From Candidatus Blautia merdipullorum (GTDB taxonomy: Bacteria > Bacillota > Clostridia > Lachnospirales > Lachnospiraceae): a DNA stretch of 43,340 bases. Below the pieces are notes generated by a model that was given only the letters and a program-made list of their open reading frames with translations, searched no databases and was not told the origin of the DNA. The position numbers were made by a program, and so were the translations under genes. Numbering within the stretch: the stretch's first letter is position 1; the number at the start of each line of letters is the position of its first letter. The DNA is taken from positions 1 through 43,340 of the forward strand of contig DWYL01000299.1 of the NCBI GenBank assembly GCA_019118685.1. The letters run 5' to 3'. Shown here in pieces: positions 8,599 to 18,587 of this stretch.

Positions 8599-9942
8599 TT
8601 ATTGGTTGACATCATTGGCCACACCGCCACCGATACTTGACTCCGGAAGGGGATCTTCCTCTAAAATAGGATTAATCACATCCGCTGCCGCTGATAGAGC
8701 ATCTTCTACTGATTGATCTCCTAACATAGCCTGCTGAGTAGCATTATATAATGCTTCAGAAAGTGTAGGCCACTGAGCATGTGGTCCGCGAGGTCTTGCA
8801 TAGTTCATTGCTTCATTAAATACAGCATATCTTTCATCTGTTGTAAAGATGTCCTGAAGTCCTACAGCATCAGAACGAACAGGAAGCTTTGTAGCTGCTG
8901 CTGTAAATTCCGCATTTGTTTCTGCACTCATGAACCATTTTAAAAATTCCACACACTCATCTTTATACTCTGTACCTGTACAAACACCGAAATTCTCTCC
9001 GCCAATGCAGGAAGCATATTCCTGATCCATAGGAAGAAGAGCATACTCATAATTAAATGTACCATTGATTTTTTCATCAATGTCCTGAAGCTGCCATGTT
9101 CCGGATTCAAACATTGCTGCTCTTCCTGCACAAAATGCATTATAGGCATCTGCCTGCTGCCAGTTAACGACTTCCCGGCTCATATATCCATTCTGAACCA
9201 AATCTGTCAGGAACTGAATCCCTTTTATAGATCCTTCACTTGTCAGATCACTGATGTCTCCGCCCGCTGACCAGATCCAGGGAAGGATTTGGAAGGTACC
9301 TTCCTCTGTTCCCACTGCACACATTGCAAATCCATATACTCCGTTTGCCGAATCAGTGGTTTTTTGACACACTTCAAGAAATTCATCCCATGTAGTCGGC
9401 GGACTGTCATATCCTGCCGCATTAAGGATATCCATATTGCAGCAAAGTGTCAGACAGTTGGAATTCTGCGGAAGGCCATAATAATTGCCGTCTGCGTCCT
9501 GGCAGCTTAATAATGGTCCCTCATAGAAGTACTGAAGATCGTCCCATGACTCTAATTCTTCTGTAATATCCTCAAATACGCCAAGAGAGATATAAGAAGC
9601 CATATCCGGTGAATCCACCATTCCTATATCAGGAAGTTCTCCGGAAACTGCGCCGATGGTATACTGGTTCATCAACTCTTCACGAGACACATAAGTCGGA
9701 GTAATATGGATGTCACTCTGCATTTCGTTATACTCTTCAATCAGAGCCTCCAGAGCCGGAGCCTCCGCTTCAAAATAATGCCACAGAGTCACCTCTGCCG
9801 TTTCTCCTGATGAACTGCTGTCATCGCCGGAACCTGAAGATGAGTCTCCTGAGCCGGAAGACCCGCCGCATCCGGATACAAGAGCCGCAGTCATTGGTCC
9901 GACCAAAAAAAGGGCTGCAAGCTTTTGAAATCTTCTTTTCAT
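8599..9942 (-). CDS. Extracellular sugar-binding lipoprotein (ABC solute-binding protein family 1)
   Basis: Captures the oligosaccharide outside the membrane and delivers it to the two permeases. It has 447 residues. A lipoprotein signal runs over residues 1-24 (MKRRF, hydrophobic core, lipobox LVSGC), with Cys25 as lipidation site. A Gly/Ser/Asp-rich flexible linker follows (about 26-48), then the type 1 solute-binding fold beginning EVTLWHYFEAEAPALEALIEE. AGGAGG lies about 8 bases before the ATG. It is the first gene of the sugar operon and is preceded by a promoter with a weak -35 and tandem A/T repeats, consistent with activation by the adjacent YesN-type regulator. The bound sugar cannot be stated from sequence; the downstream GH31 genes suggest alpha-glucosides or alpha-xylosides. 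Confidence 0.92.
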   Translation of the reverse strand: MKRRFQKLAALFLVGPMTAALVSGCGGSSGSGDSSSGSGDDSSSSGETAEVTLWHYFEAEAPALEALIEEYNEMQSDIHITPTYVSREELMNQYTIGAVSGELPDIGMVDSPDMASYISLGVFEDITEELESWDDLQYFYEGPLLSCQDADGNYYGLPQNSNCLTLCCNMDILNAAGYDSPPTTWDEFLEVCQKTTDSANGVYGFAMCAVGTEEGTFQILPWIWSAGGDISDLTSEGSIKGIQFLTDLVQNGYMSREVVNWQQADAYNAFCAGRAAMFESGTWQLQDIDEKINGTFNYEYALLPMDQEYASCIGGENFGVCTGTEYKDECVEFLKWFMSAETNAEFTAAATKLPVRSDAVGLQDIFTTDERYAVFNEAMNYARPRGPHAQWPTLSEALYNATQQAMLGDQSVEDALSAAADVINPILEEDPLPESSIGGGVANDVNQ

Positions 9943-10003
9943 ACTTTTTTCCTCCTTACATATTGTATATTTTTTTGATGGTTTTATTATATATTTTCGT
10001 CAG

Positions 10004-10032
10004 ATTATACAAAACTTTATTTTTTAAGATTA
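10004..10032 (-). promoter_or_regulatory. Candidate promoter of the sugar transport/GH31 operon
   Basis: On the minus strand a perfect TATAAT -10 (10004-10009) lies about 60 bases before the binding-protein start. At 17-base spacing the -35 position (10027-10032) reads TAATCT, a poor match, which fits an activator-dependent promoter. No CcpA-like cre palindrome was recognised near it. Confidence 0.5.
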
Positions 10033-10036
10033 GATG

Positions 10037-10059
10037 AAAATTTTAATGTAAAATTTTAA
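10037..10059. repeat. Tandem AAAATTTTAA repeats, possible regulator-binding site
   Basis: Two identical 10-base copies on plus (10037-10046 and 10050-10059) with a 13-base period, lying just upstream of the -35 position of the sugar operon promoter. AraC-family activators usually bind tandem sites in this position. Assignment to the adjacent YesN-type protein is inference, and the A/T richness of the whole intergenic region weakens it. Confidence 0.35.
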
Positions 10060-10063
10060 GATA

Positions 10064-10116
10064 AAAATAAAAAAACCTGACAGCAATGTTATCCAAATAG
10101 TCACATTGCCGTCAGG
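10064..10116 (-). terminator. Rho-independent terminator after the response regulator
   Basis: A 14-base stem with one internal mismatch (10076-10089 pairing with 10103-10116; CCTGAC and GCAATGT arms) and a 13-base loop. On the minus strand it is followed by a long T-rich tract (10064-10075). It separates the amidase/two-component operon from the sugar operon. Confidence 0.88.
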
Positions 10117-10128
10117 GCTCTTTAATTT

Positions 10129-10869
10129 TTATCTGTTATTTTCTTCTAAAAAATCCGAAACGCTCATTCCAGCGATCTCTCGAAATACCTTATTAAAATA
10201 TTTAGGATCTGAAAATCCCACATGATAAGGAAGTTCTTCTTTAGGATATCCGTTAAGAAGCAATTTTTTTGCTGTTTCTATACGGTAATTTTTCACAAAC
10301 TTGGAAAATGTCTCCCCTATATTTTTATTGAACAGATAACACAGATATTCCTGAGAAACTCCCAGACTTTCTGCCAGCTCTTTCTGATTGATCTTTGACC
10401 CATATCCTCTTTCAATAAAATTCAGGCACTTGATTACCAAGGGGTGAGCATCAGGATAACGTTCCTTTAATTTTCCAAGTTCCTCTTTTCTGCCCCGGTC
10501 TCCCCCCTTTTTTTCCAGACGTTTCATAAGTTCTGCAACCTCATCATAGGTAATGGGCTTTACCAGATAATCCTTGACCCCCAGTACGATAGCTTCTCTG
10601 GCCGCCTCAAACTCCTCATAAGCTGTAACAATAACATACTGGGCAGATATCCCTGCCGCCTGAGCGGCTTTGATCAGGGACATTCCGTCCATATAGGGCA
10701 TTTTTAAATCTGTAAAAACCACATCTGGCTTTACGATCTGTATCAGTTCCAGAGCCTGACGTCCATTTGAGGCTTCTGCCACTACCTCATATTCTTCAGA
10801 AATAGATGTGATCAGATTTTTTAAGCCTCTCATTGCCCTTCTCTCATCTTCTGCTATTAATATCCTCAT
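10129..10869 (-). CDS. YesN-type response regulator, receiver plus AraC-type HTH
   Basis: A transcription factor of 246 residues. The N-terminal receiver domain (about 1-118) has the acidic pocket AEDE near residue 7, the predicted phosphoacceptor Asp54 in VVFTDLKMP, and the conserved Lys in DYLVKPI. The C-terminal AraC/XylS domain (about 150-245) has two helix-turn-helix units, NQKELAESLGVSQEYLCYLF and the region ending NKVFREIAGMSVSDFL. AGGAG precedes the ATG. It starts 16 bases after the kinase stop, so the two are co-transcribed. YesN-type regulators normally activate an adjacent sugar ABC operon, here the divergent-free downstream operon beginning at 9942. It is shorter than many YesN proteins (which often exceed 350 residues), lacking a long linker. 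Confidence 0.9.
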   Translation of the reverse strand: MRILIAEDERRAMRGLKNLITSISEEYEVVAEASNGRQALELIQIVKPDVVFTDLKMPYMDGMSLIKAAQAAGISAQYVIVTAYEEFEAAREAIVLGVKDYLVKPITYDEVAELMKRLEKKGGDRGRKEELGKLKERYPDAHPLVIKCLNFIERGYGSKINQKELAESLGVSQEYLCYLFNKNIGETFSKFVKNYRIETAKKLLLNGYPKEELPYHVGFSDPKYFNKVFREIAGMSVSDFLEENNR

Positions 10870-10885
10870 ACCCTTCTCTCCTTAT

Positions 10886-11551
10886 CTATTCCGGCATTGG
10901 AAGAATAAAAATAAATCTGGTCCCTTTTCCTTCTTCTGTCCAAAATTCCACCTTCATTTCTTCCCCGTAATGCATTCTCATCCGGGCTATAACATTTGAA
11001 ATCCCAATTCCCACCTCTCTTTTTTTTGCAATCATAGGATTATCCAGGATTTCTTGAATGACATCCCTTCTTTCTTTCGCCATCCCCTTTCCATTGTCTT
11101 CTATTGTGATCTTTAAGAATTCCTTATATCTTTCTCCTGTGATCTTTATAAAACCGCCGCTTTCCATCCCTTCAAATCCATGGATGATAAAATTCTCAAC
11201 AAAAGGCTGGAGCATCAGTTTCCTGCAGGGCCAGTTATCATAATCGGAATCAAAATCAATAGCATAATCAAAGACACTGTCCAGCCTTTCTCTTTGCAGA
11301 AAGAGGTATTGCTCGATCCAGGATATCTCCTGAAACATATATACATTCTGGTGTTTCTGGTCAAAAGTATATCTGAGAATGTTAGAGAGTTTTTTCAGCA
11401 GAATGGAAACCTTAAAATTTCCGCTTTCCATCGCCTCATAATTAATAGCATTTAAGGTATTGCAGATAAAATGAGCGTTTATCTGAGATTCTAATGCCTC
11501 TCTTCCTGCCCCTGATTCATCTGATCCAGGAAGCTGGACAGAGCCTGGGTA
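10886..11551 (-). pseudogene. YesM-type histidine kinase, C-terminal catalytic fragment of a broken gene
   Basis: Kinase half of a sensor histidine kinase that should phosphorylate the response regulator encoded 16 bases downstream. Visible parts are the His-box SQINAHFICNTLNAINYEAM with the predicted phospho-His, the N-box LQPFVENFIIHGFE, the G-box EDNGKGM and the G2-box GIGISNVIARM, all typical of the His_kinase/HATPase pair of YesM proteins. The coding frame is open only from the TGA at 11552-11554 downward, and the first ATG (11431) falls after the phospho-His, so translation from it would give a kinase without its phosphorylation site. The sensor half is the next entry. The two halves are joined only if a second frame is read between about 11510 and 11605; see findings. 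Confidence 0.8.
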
Positions 11552-12232
11552 TCAAAAGACACCAGCATGATATACTCCATATTCTGATATGGTATAGACG
11601 TTTTTTAAAGGAAATGCAATATGGATCAGCCTCATACTTTTTATATTAGGATGGATTGTAGGATAGGTAAGGATACGGTATCGGGGAATCTCATTATTTC
11701 CATTGCTTTCCTTAATCTCGGCAAATGTTTCTTTTACCATATCCTGAGTCTCATCTCCCCACAAATTTTTTGATCCCATAACTTTTATTTGATTTTTATC
11801 ATACTGGTAGATCACTCCATCCTCAGAAGCAATGGCGATCCCAGCTATAGAATTGGAGCTTCGTGCTACAGATGTCAGAGTATCGCTTATATTTCTTATA
11901 CTATAGGCATCTGTGTCCTGCTCATCCAGACTCTGGATATTATTCAGGATCTCTTCGTTTACCGAGATTCCGGAACCTGTATTAATATAGGCTTCCATCT
12001 GATTTTCCATATTAATACTCACAGAGTTGAGCAGCGCTTTCTCTGTCGTATAAGTCGTTTCTACAAAATGTGTGTAGTACTGCTCTTTCATATACACCCA
12101 CATAATGAACATCAGCAATATTATGGCGATCAAAATTGCCGCCGCAAAAGAGCACCACATATGAGACTTACAATAGTCCCATATTTTTTTCACCCCTGTA
12201 ATCCTATTTTTTTCTTTAGCCGCGCCTTCCAT
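11552..12232 (-). pseudogene. YesM-type histidine kinase, N-terminal sensor fragment of a broken gene
   Basis: Sensor half of the kinase, 226 codons before a premature TGA. The layout is a cytoplasmic basic start, one membrane helix at about residues 27-49 (CSFAAAILIAIILLMFIMWV), then an extracytoplasmic Cache-like sensor region including AGIAIASEDGVIYQYDK. The last genuine-looking residues are HIAFPLK; the following 16 residues are out of frame. Removing one A from the six-A run at 11601-11606 (T-run on plus) restores YIMLVSFDTQALSSFLDQM, the expected end of such sensors. AGGAG lies 7 bases before the ATG, and the start is only 2 bases after the amidase stop. Unusually, no second membrane helix or HAMP region appears between sensor and kinase in any frame. 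Confidence 0.78.
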
Positions 12233-12234
12233 AT

Positions 12235-12957
12235 TTATTCTCCTTCCGAAGTCAATACCTCCTGCTCCACAATTTTAATCTGTACCCCCACATCTGCTTT
12301 GAACTGCTCCCAGGCCTCCGGATGATCCACATAATACTTTGGACATATCTTTCCTGTCACATCATAATGGCGGATCACATCTTCGCTGGTCAGGTTAAAT
12401 CTATAGCAAAGCCATCCCGTCAGTCTCACCAGAGAAGTGTAAGTAGCCTCTGTAAATTTTCCTGTCTCATCTGTATGGCAGCATTCGATTGACAGGGTAT
12501 CTGCATTTCTGGAGTTAGAGGCATAGGCAATTTCTGAACTGGGAATACACTGTATGATCTCTCCCTGGATCCCTACCACAAAATGGCTGCTTACCTTTGT
12601 TTCGTGGCTGTCCTTAAGACCGTTGAAATAGTCTCTGTTATTCTGTGCCGTGCTTCCTGGATTTGCAGTATAGTGGATTACGATTCCATTGATCTGTTCC
12701 AAAGGTATGCCTGGTCTGGAATATTCATTCATATCCAAAAGCTCCACATCAAAAGGCGGCGCTCCAGCAAAAGATTCGTTTCGCGCTTCCATCAGTCTGT
12801 GCTCCTCTATTGCACCCAGAATCCTGTTTCCTCCTGCCGAAAGAACCAGTGCTGCCAGGACTGTCCCGCCCCACAGGGCTGTCCGGGAAAATCGCCGCCG
12901 CTTTCCTCTTTCTTCCTTCATATTCCTTCTTTTTCTATTCCTTTGTTTCTTATCCAT
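12235..12957 (-). CDS. N-acetylmuramoyl-L-alanine amidase (amidase_2/PGRP fold), membrane-anchored
   Basis: Predicted zinc amidase that cleaves the bond between muramic acid and the stem peptide of peptidoglycan, acting outside the membrane. It has about 240 residues: a highly basic N-terminus (KKQRNRKRRNMKEERGKRRR), one hydrophobic helix near 27-45 (uncleaved anchor or signal), then the amidase_2 domain from about 75. Predicted zinc ligands are His in GIVIHYTAN, His in VIRHYDVTGK and Cys in ICPKYY. The ATG at 12957 has AAGG 9 bases upstream; an ATG at 12966 is possible but abuts that site. It follows guaB and its terminator, and its stop is 2 bases before the start of the sensor kinase, so it is probably the first gene of an amidase-kinase-regulator operon. 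No clear promoter was seen in the short upstream gap. Confidence 0.85.
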   Translation of the reverse strand: MDKKQRNRKRRNMKEERGKRRRFSRTALWGGTVLAALVLSAGGNRILGAIEEHRLMEARNESFAGAPPFDVELLDMNEYSRPGIPLEQINGIVIHYTANPGSTAQNNRDYFNGLKDSHETKVSSHFVVGIQGEIIQCIPSSEIAYASNSRNADTLSIECCHTDETGKFTEATYTSLVRLTGWLCYRFNLTSEDVIRHYDVTGKICPKYYVDHPEAWEQFKADVGVQIKIVEQEVLTSEGE

Positions 12958-12978
12958 AGCAATCATCCTTTGTATGTC

Positions 12979-13024
12979 AAAAAGGCAGAAGAATCACTGC
13001 ACTGTGCAGCAACCCCTCTGCCTT
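12979..13024 (-). terminator. Terminator after guaB
   Basis: AAGGCAGA (12982-12989) pairs with TCTGCCTT (13017-13024), with an inner CTGCA/TGCAG stem. On the minus strand the hairpin is followed by five T residues (12979-12983). Confidence 0.75.
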
Positions 13025-13073
13025 ATTCTCATCGCCAAAATCTGCGAAATCCTATTATGCTGTATTTTCTTCC

Positions 13074-14582
<1,509 letters not shown>

Positions 14583-14587
14583 ACCTG

Positions 14588-15091
14588 TCAATCCAGAAAA
14601 ACCTTTCTTGGACAGCTTCTTGCAATATTATCAATCAGTTCTCTGTCCGGCTCCAGAAGCACTTTACAAACACTGTTGTCGTCCGCAATGATCATTGCAA
14701 AGATTTTATGCTGAGGATTGCCTGATGAAAAGTCCAGGACCTTCATATTTGTATTATGATTCTGGTAATCCATTCTGTGAGAATTCATCGGTGCCATGAT
14801 CTCCATTTTGGCCAGGTCAAAACTTTTCATTCTCTTTCTCTTTGCCTTGGATGCGATCCTGTCAATATCCAGCTCGCCGTTTACAAATACATACTCGTAT
14901 TCCAGATCAAGAAGAGGCAGGATAAAATATGCCGCCACGCCCAGGGCAATAGTCAATACCCATGCCAGAGGGATAATAAATAACCCGGCAGCAGCGGTAA
15001 GCACAATAAGGGCTATGATCAGAACTTTCAATGCCTGATCTTTTCCGGTAGGCTCCTTCTTTATAAGCAGCTCCGAATACATGTCTGTCAT
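14588..15091 (-). CDS. Small membrane protein of unknown function (DUF6106-like)
   Basis: A 167-residue protein I do not assign a function. It resembles a family annotated as DUF6106 in Clostridia, from memory of its pattern and not from a search. A hydrophilic N-terminus (MTDMYSELLIKKEPTGKDQ) is followed by two membrane helices at about 22-45 and 47-62. A soluble domain follows, with EYEYVFVNGELDIDRI, a basic patch ASKAKRKRMKSFDLAKMEIM and the ending SCPRKVFLD. AGGAGG lies 8 bases before the ATG. It has its own good promoter (15130-15158) behind the groEL terminator and sits about 60 bases upstream of guaB, with which it may be co-transcribed. Confidence 0.75.
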   Translation of the reverse strand: MTDMYSELLIKKEPTGKDQALKVLIIALIVLTAAAGLFIIPLAWVLTIALGVAAYFILPLLDLEYEYVFVNGELDIDRIASKAKRKRMKSFDLAKMEIMAPMNSHRMDYQNHNTNMKVLDFSSGNPQHKIFAMIIADDNSVCKVLLEPDRELIDNIARSCPRKVFLD

Positions 15092-15129
15092 CTTACGTTC
15101 CTCCTGTTATTTCATATGTTCTGTTAATC

Positions 15130-15158
15130 AGTGTATCACAAAAGAAAATCTGTTGCAA
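15130..15158 (-). promoter_or_regulatory. Candidate sigma-A promoter for the DUF6106-like gene
   Basis: Minus-strand TTGCAA (15153-15158), a 17-base spacer and TACACT (15130-15135), ending about 40 bases before the start codon and immediately after the groEL terminator. Confidence 0.6.
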
Positions 15159-15163
15159 GGAAC

Positions 15164-15223
15164 AAAAAGCTCCCTCCCAGGCAGCAAGTTTAGATTTTAT
15201 TACTTATCTGCCTGAGAGGGAGC
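15164..15223 (-). terminator. Terminator after groEL
   Basis: A 16-base stem with one mismatch: GCTCCCTC and CAGGCAG arms at 15169-15184 pair with CTGCCTG and GAGGGAGC at 15208-15223. On the minus strand it is followed by a run of five T residues (15164-15168). Confidence 0.9.
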
Positions 15224-15253
15224 ATATCACATCTTCGCCTCAGTCTTTCCAGA

Positions 15254-16906
<1,653 letters not shown>

Positions 16907-16909
16907 CTA

Positions 16910-17261
<352 letters not shown>

Positions 17262-17272
17262 CCGATAGTCAT

Positions 17273-17301
17273 ATATTAGTTAATTTATTTCTTTTTCGCA
17301 A
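17273..17301 (-). promoter_or_regulatory. Sigma-A promoter of groES-groEL
   Basis: Minus-strand TTGCGA (17296-17301), a 17-base spacer and TAATAT (17273-17278). It is placed just upstream of the CIRCE operator, so bound HrcA would block early transcription. Confidence 0.75.
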
Positions 17302-17426
17302 CCAGATTTACTACCAAATATTTCAGTTAAATTAATTTTAGCTCTTGTTTTCTCCTGTTTTTTCGTTTTTTCTCACGTTTTCATTTTTCTGTAAATTTAA
17401 CATCTTTTTTATAAATCTTAAAACAT

Positions 17427-17482
17427 AAAGGGAGCCATTCCCGAGATTCTAAAAAGACGTTTCCCAGAGAATGACTCCCTTT
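17427..17482 (-). terminator. Terminator after codY
   Basis: AAAGGGAG (17427-17434) pairs with CTCCCTTT (17475-17482), with CATT/AATG extending the stem inward. It lies 12 bases after the codY stop, with a T-rich stretch following on the minus strand. Confidence 0.8.
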
Positions 17483-17494
17483 CTCTATCTGTAA

Positions 17495-18283
17495 TTATTT
17501 TTTTACTAATTTGCGTTTTTTGATTTCTTCCAGTTCATCAAAGATCACTTCGTTCAAAACCTTAATATAGGTTCCCTTCATTCCGGAAGAACGTGATTCG
17601 ATAACCCCTGCGCTTTCAAATTTTCTCAGTGCATTGACGATTACAGAACGGGTGATCCCCACTCTGTCAGCGATCTTGCTGGCAACCAGGATCCCTTCGT
17701 CTCCATCCAGTTCGTCAAATATGTGGATAATAGCTTCCAATTCTGAAAAAGACAAGGTATTAAATGCAGACTTTACTACCTGGATCTTTCTGTTCTCCTC
17801 GGCATTTTCTTCGTGAACAGAACGCATCATTTCAAGTCCCACTACGGTTGTTCCATATTCGCTGACTATAATATCCTCGATATCGTAAGGTCTCTCGCTG
17901 CGGTACATGAACAGGGTTCCAAGTCTCTCTCCTGCGATATCAATAGGACTGATAATTGCCACATAATGATCGATCATCTCATTTTCAAATCCAAGCGTCT
18001 CCAAATTTACGTTTTCCTTTGTAGACAGCACTCCTAAAAGTCTCTCGTTTAACAGCTTGTCAATGTAACCGCCTACCTCACTGTCGATCAGCTCATTTAT
18101 TTCCTCTACCCCTGGGCAGGTACCTACGCCAAGAACCTTCCCTTTCCTACTGATAACCAGAATGTTTGAATCTAATGTTTCAACCATGACTTCACAAATA
18201 TCATTAAACAGAACCTTCGATGCATGATTATTGTGAAGCAATTTATTGATTTTTCTGGTTTTATCTAATAATTGTACGCTCAT
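17495..18283 (-). CDS. codY: GTP- and branched-chain-amino-acid-sensing global repressor CodY
   Basis: A global nutrient regulator of low-GC Gram-positives that represses amino-acid and adaptation genes when GTP and isoleucine are high. It has 262 residues. The N-terminal GAF-like sensing domain (about 1-155) starts SVQLLDKTRKINKLL. A helical linker leads to the C-terminal winged helix-turn-helix, with ASKIADRVGITRSVIVNAL as the DNA-recognition region near 205-225. It ends in a Lys-rich tail. AGGAGG precedes the ATG by about 7 bases. In many Firmicutes codY closes a dprA-topA-trmFO-codV-hslVU group; here dprA and topA lie directly upstream and the intervening genes are absent. Confidence 0.97.
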   Translation of the reverse strand: MSVQLLDKTRKINKLLHNNHASKVLFNDICEVMVETLDSNILVISRKGKVLGVGTCPGVEEINELIDSEVGGYIDKLLNERLLGVLSTKENVNLETLGFENEMIDHYVAIISPIDIAGERLGTLFMYRSERPYDIEDIIVSEYGTTVVGLEMMRSVHEENAEENRKIQVVKSAFNTLSFSELEAIIHIFDELDGDEGILVASKIADRVGITRSVIVNALRKFESAGVIESRSSGMKGTYIKVLNEVIFDELEEIKKRKLVKK

Positions 18284-18368
18284 GGCGATCCTCCTTTCCT
18301 TTGTTTTTGTTAAGGCAGCTCAAGTTGCAAGCTGACAGCCTAACAGGCATTTCTGTTTCATATATCTC

Positions 18369-18397
18369 ATTTTAGCATACAACTATTCTGAAATCAA
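18369..18397 (-). promoter_or_regulatory. Promoter of codY
   Basis: Minus-strand TTGATT (18392-18397), a 17-base spacer and TAAAAT (18369-18374) with an extended TGC just before the -10. The gap between codY and topA (18284-18587) holds this promoter, an untranslated leader with a small AGCT-containing inverted repeat (about 18312-18345), and the topA terminator. Nothing else was recognised there. Confidence 0.7.
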
Positions 18398-18520
18398 CGT
18401 ATAGTTTTTCTATTTTCAGTCTTTTTATCAGTTTTCTAATAATTCTTTTTTCAGGTATTGTTTTCACTTTTTCCAGACTATTGCATCATTTCTTTCATTT
18501 AATTTCTGGCCGCTGAAATT

Positions 18521-18574
18521 TAAAAAGGAGTTTTCCATAATACACAGCAAAGATGCCGTACTGATGGAAAACTC
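18521..18574 (-). terminator. Terminator after topA
   Basis: An uninterrupted 11-base stem, GAGTTTTCCAT (18528-18538) with ATGGAAAACTC (18564-18574). It is followed on the minus strand by a T-run at 18522-18526, 14 bases after the topA stop. Confidence 0.85.
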
Positions 18575-18587
18575 TCTTTCTGATTTT

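Noticed and set aside
9960-10063. Possible small RNA or promoter cluster in the A/T-rich gap
   Set aside because: Apart from one -10 and the tandem repeats nothing structured is present, and the A/T richness makes chance promoter-like words likely.
18284-18368. Possible CodY box or riboswitch in the codY leader
   Set aside because: Only a small AGCT inverted repeat is visible. No AATTTTCWGAAAATT-like box and no known riboswitch core was recognised.
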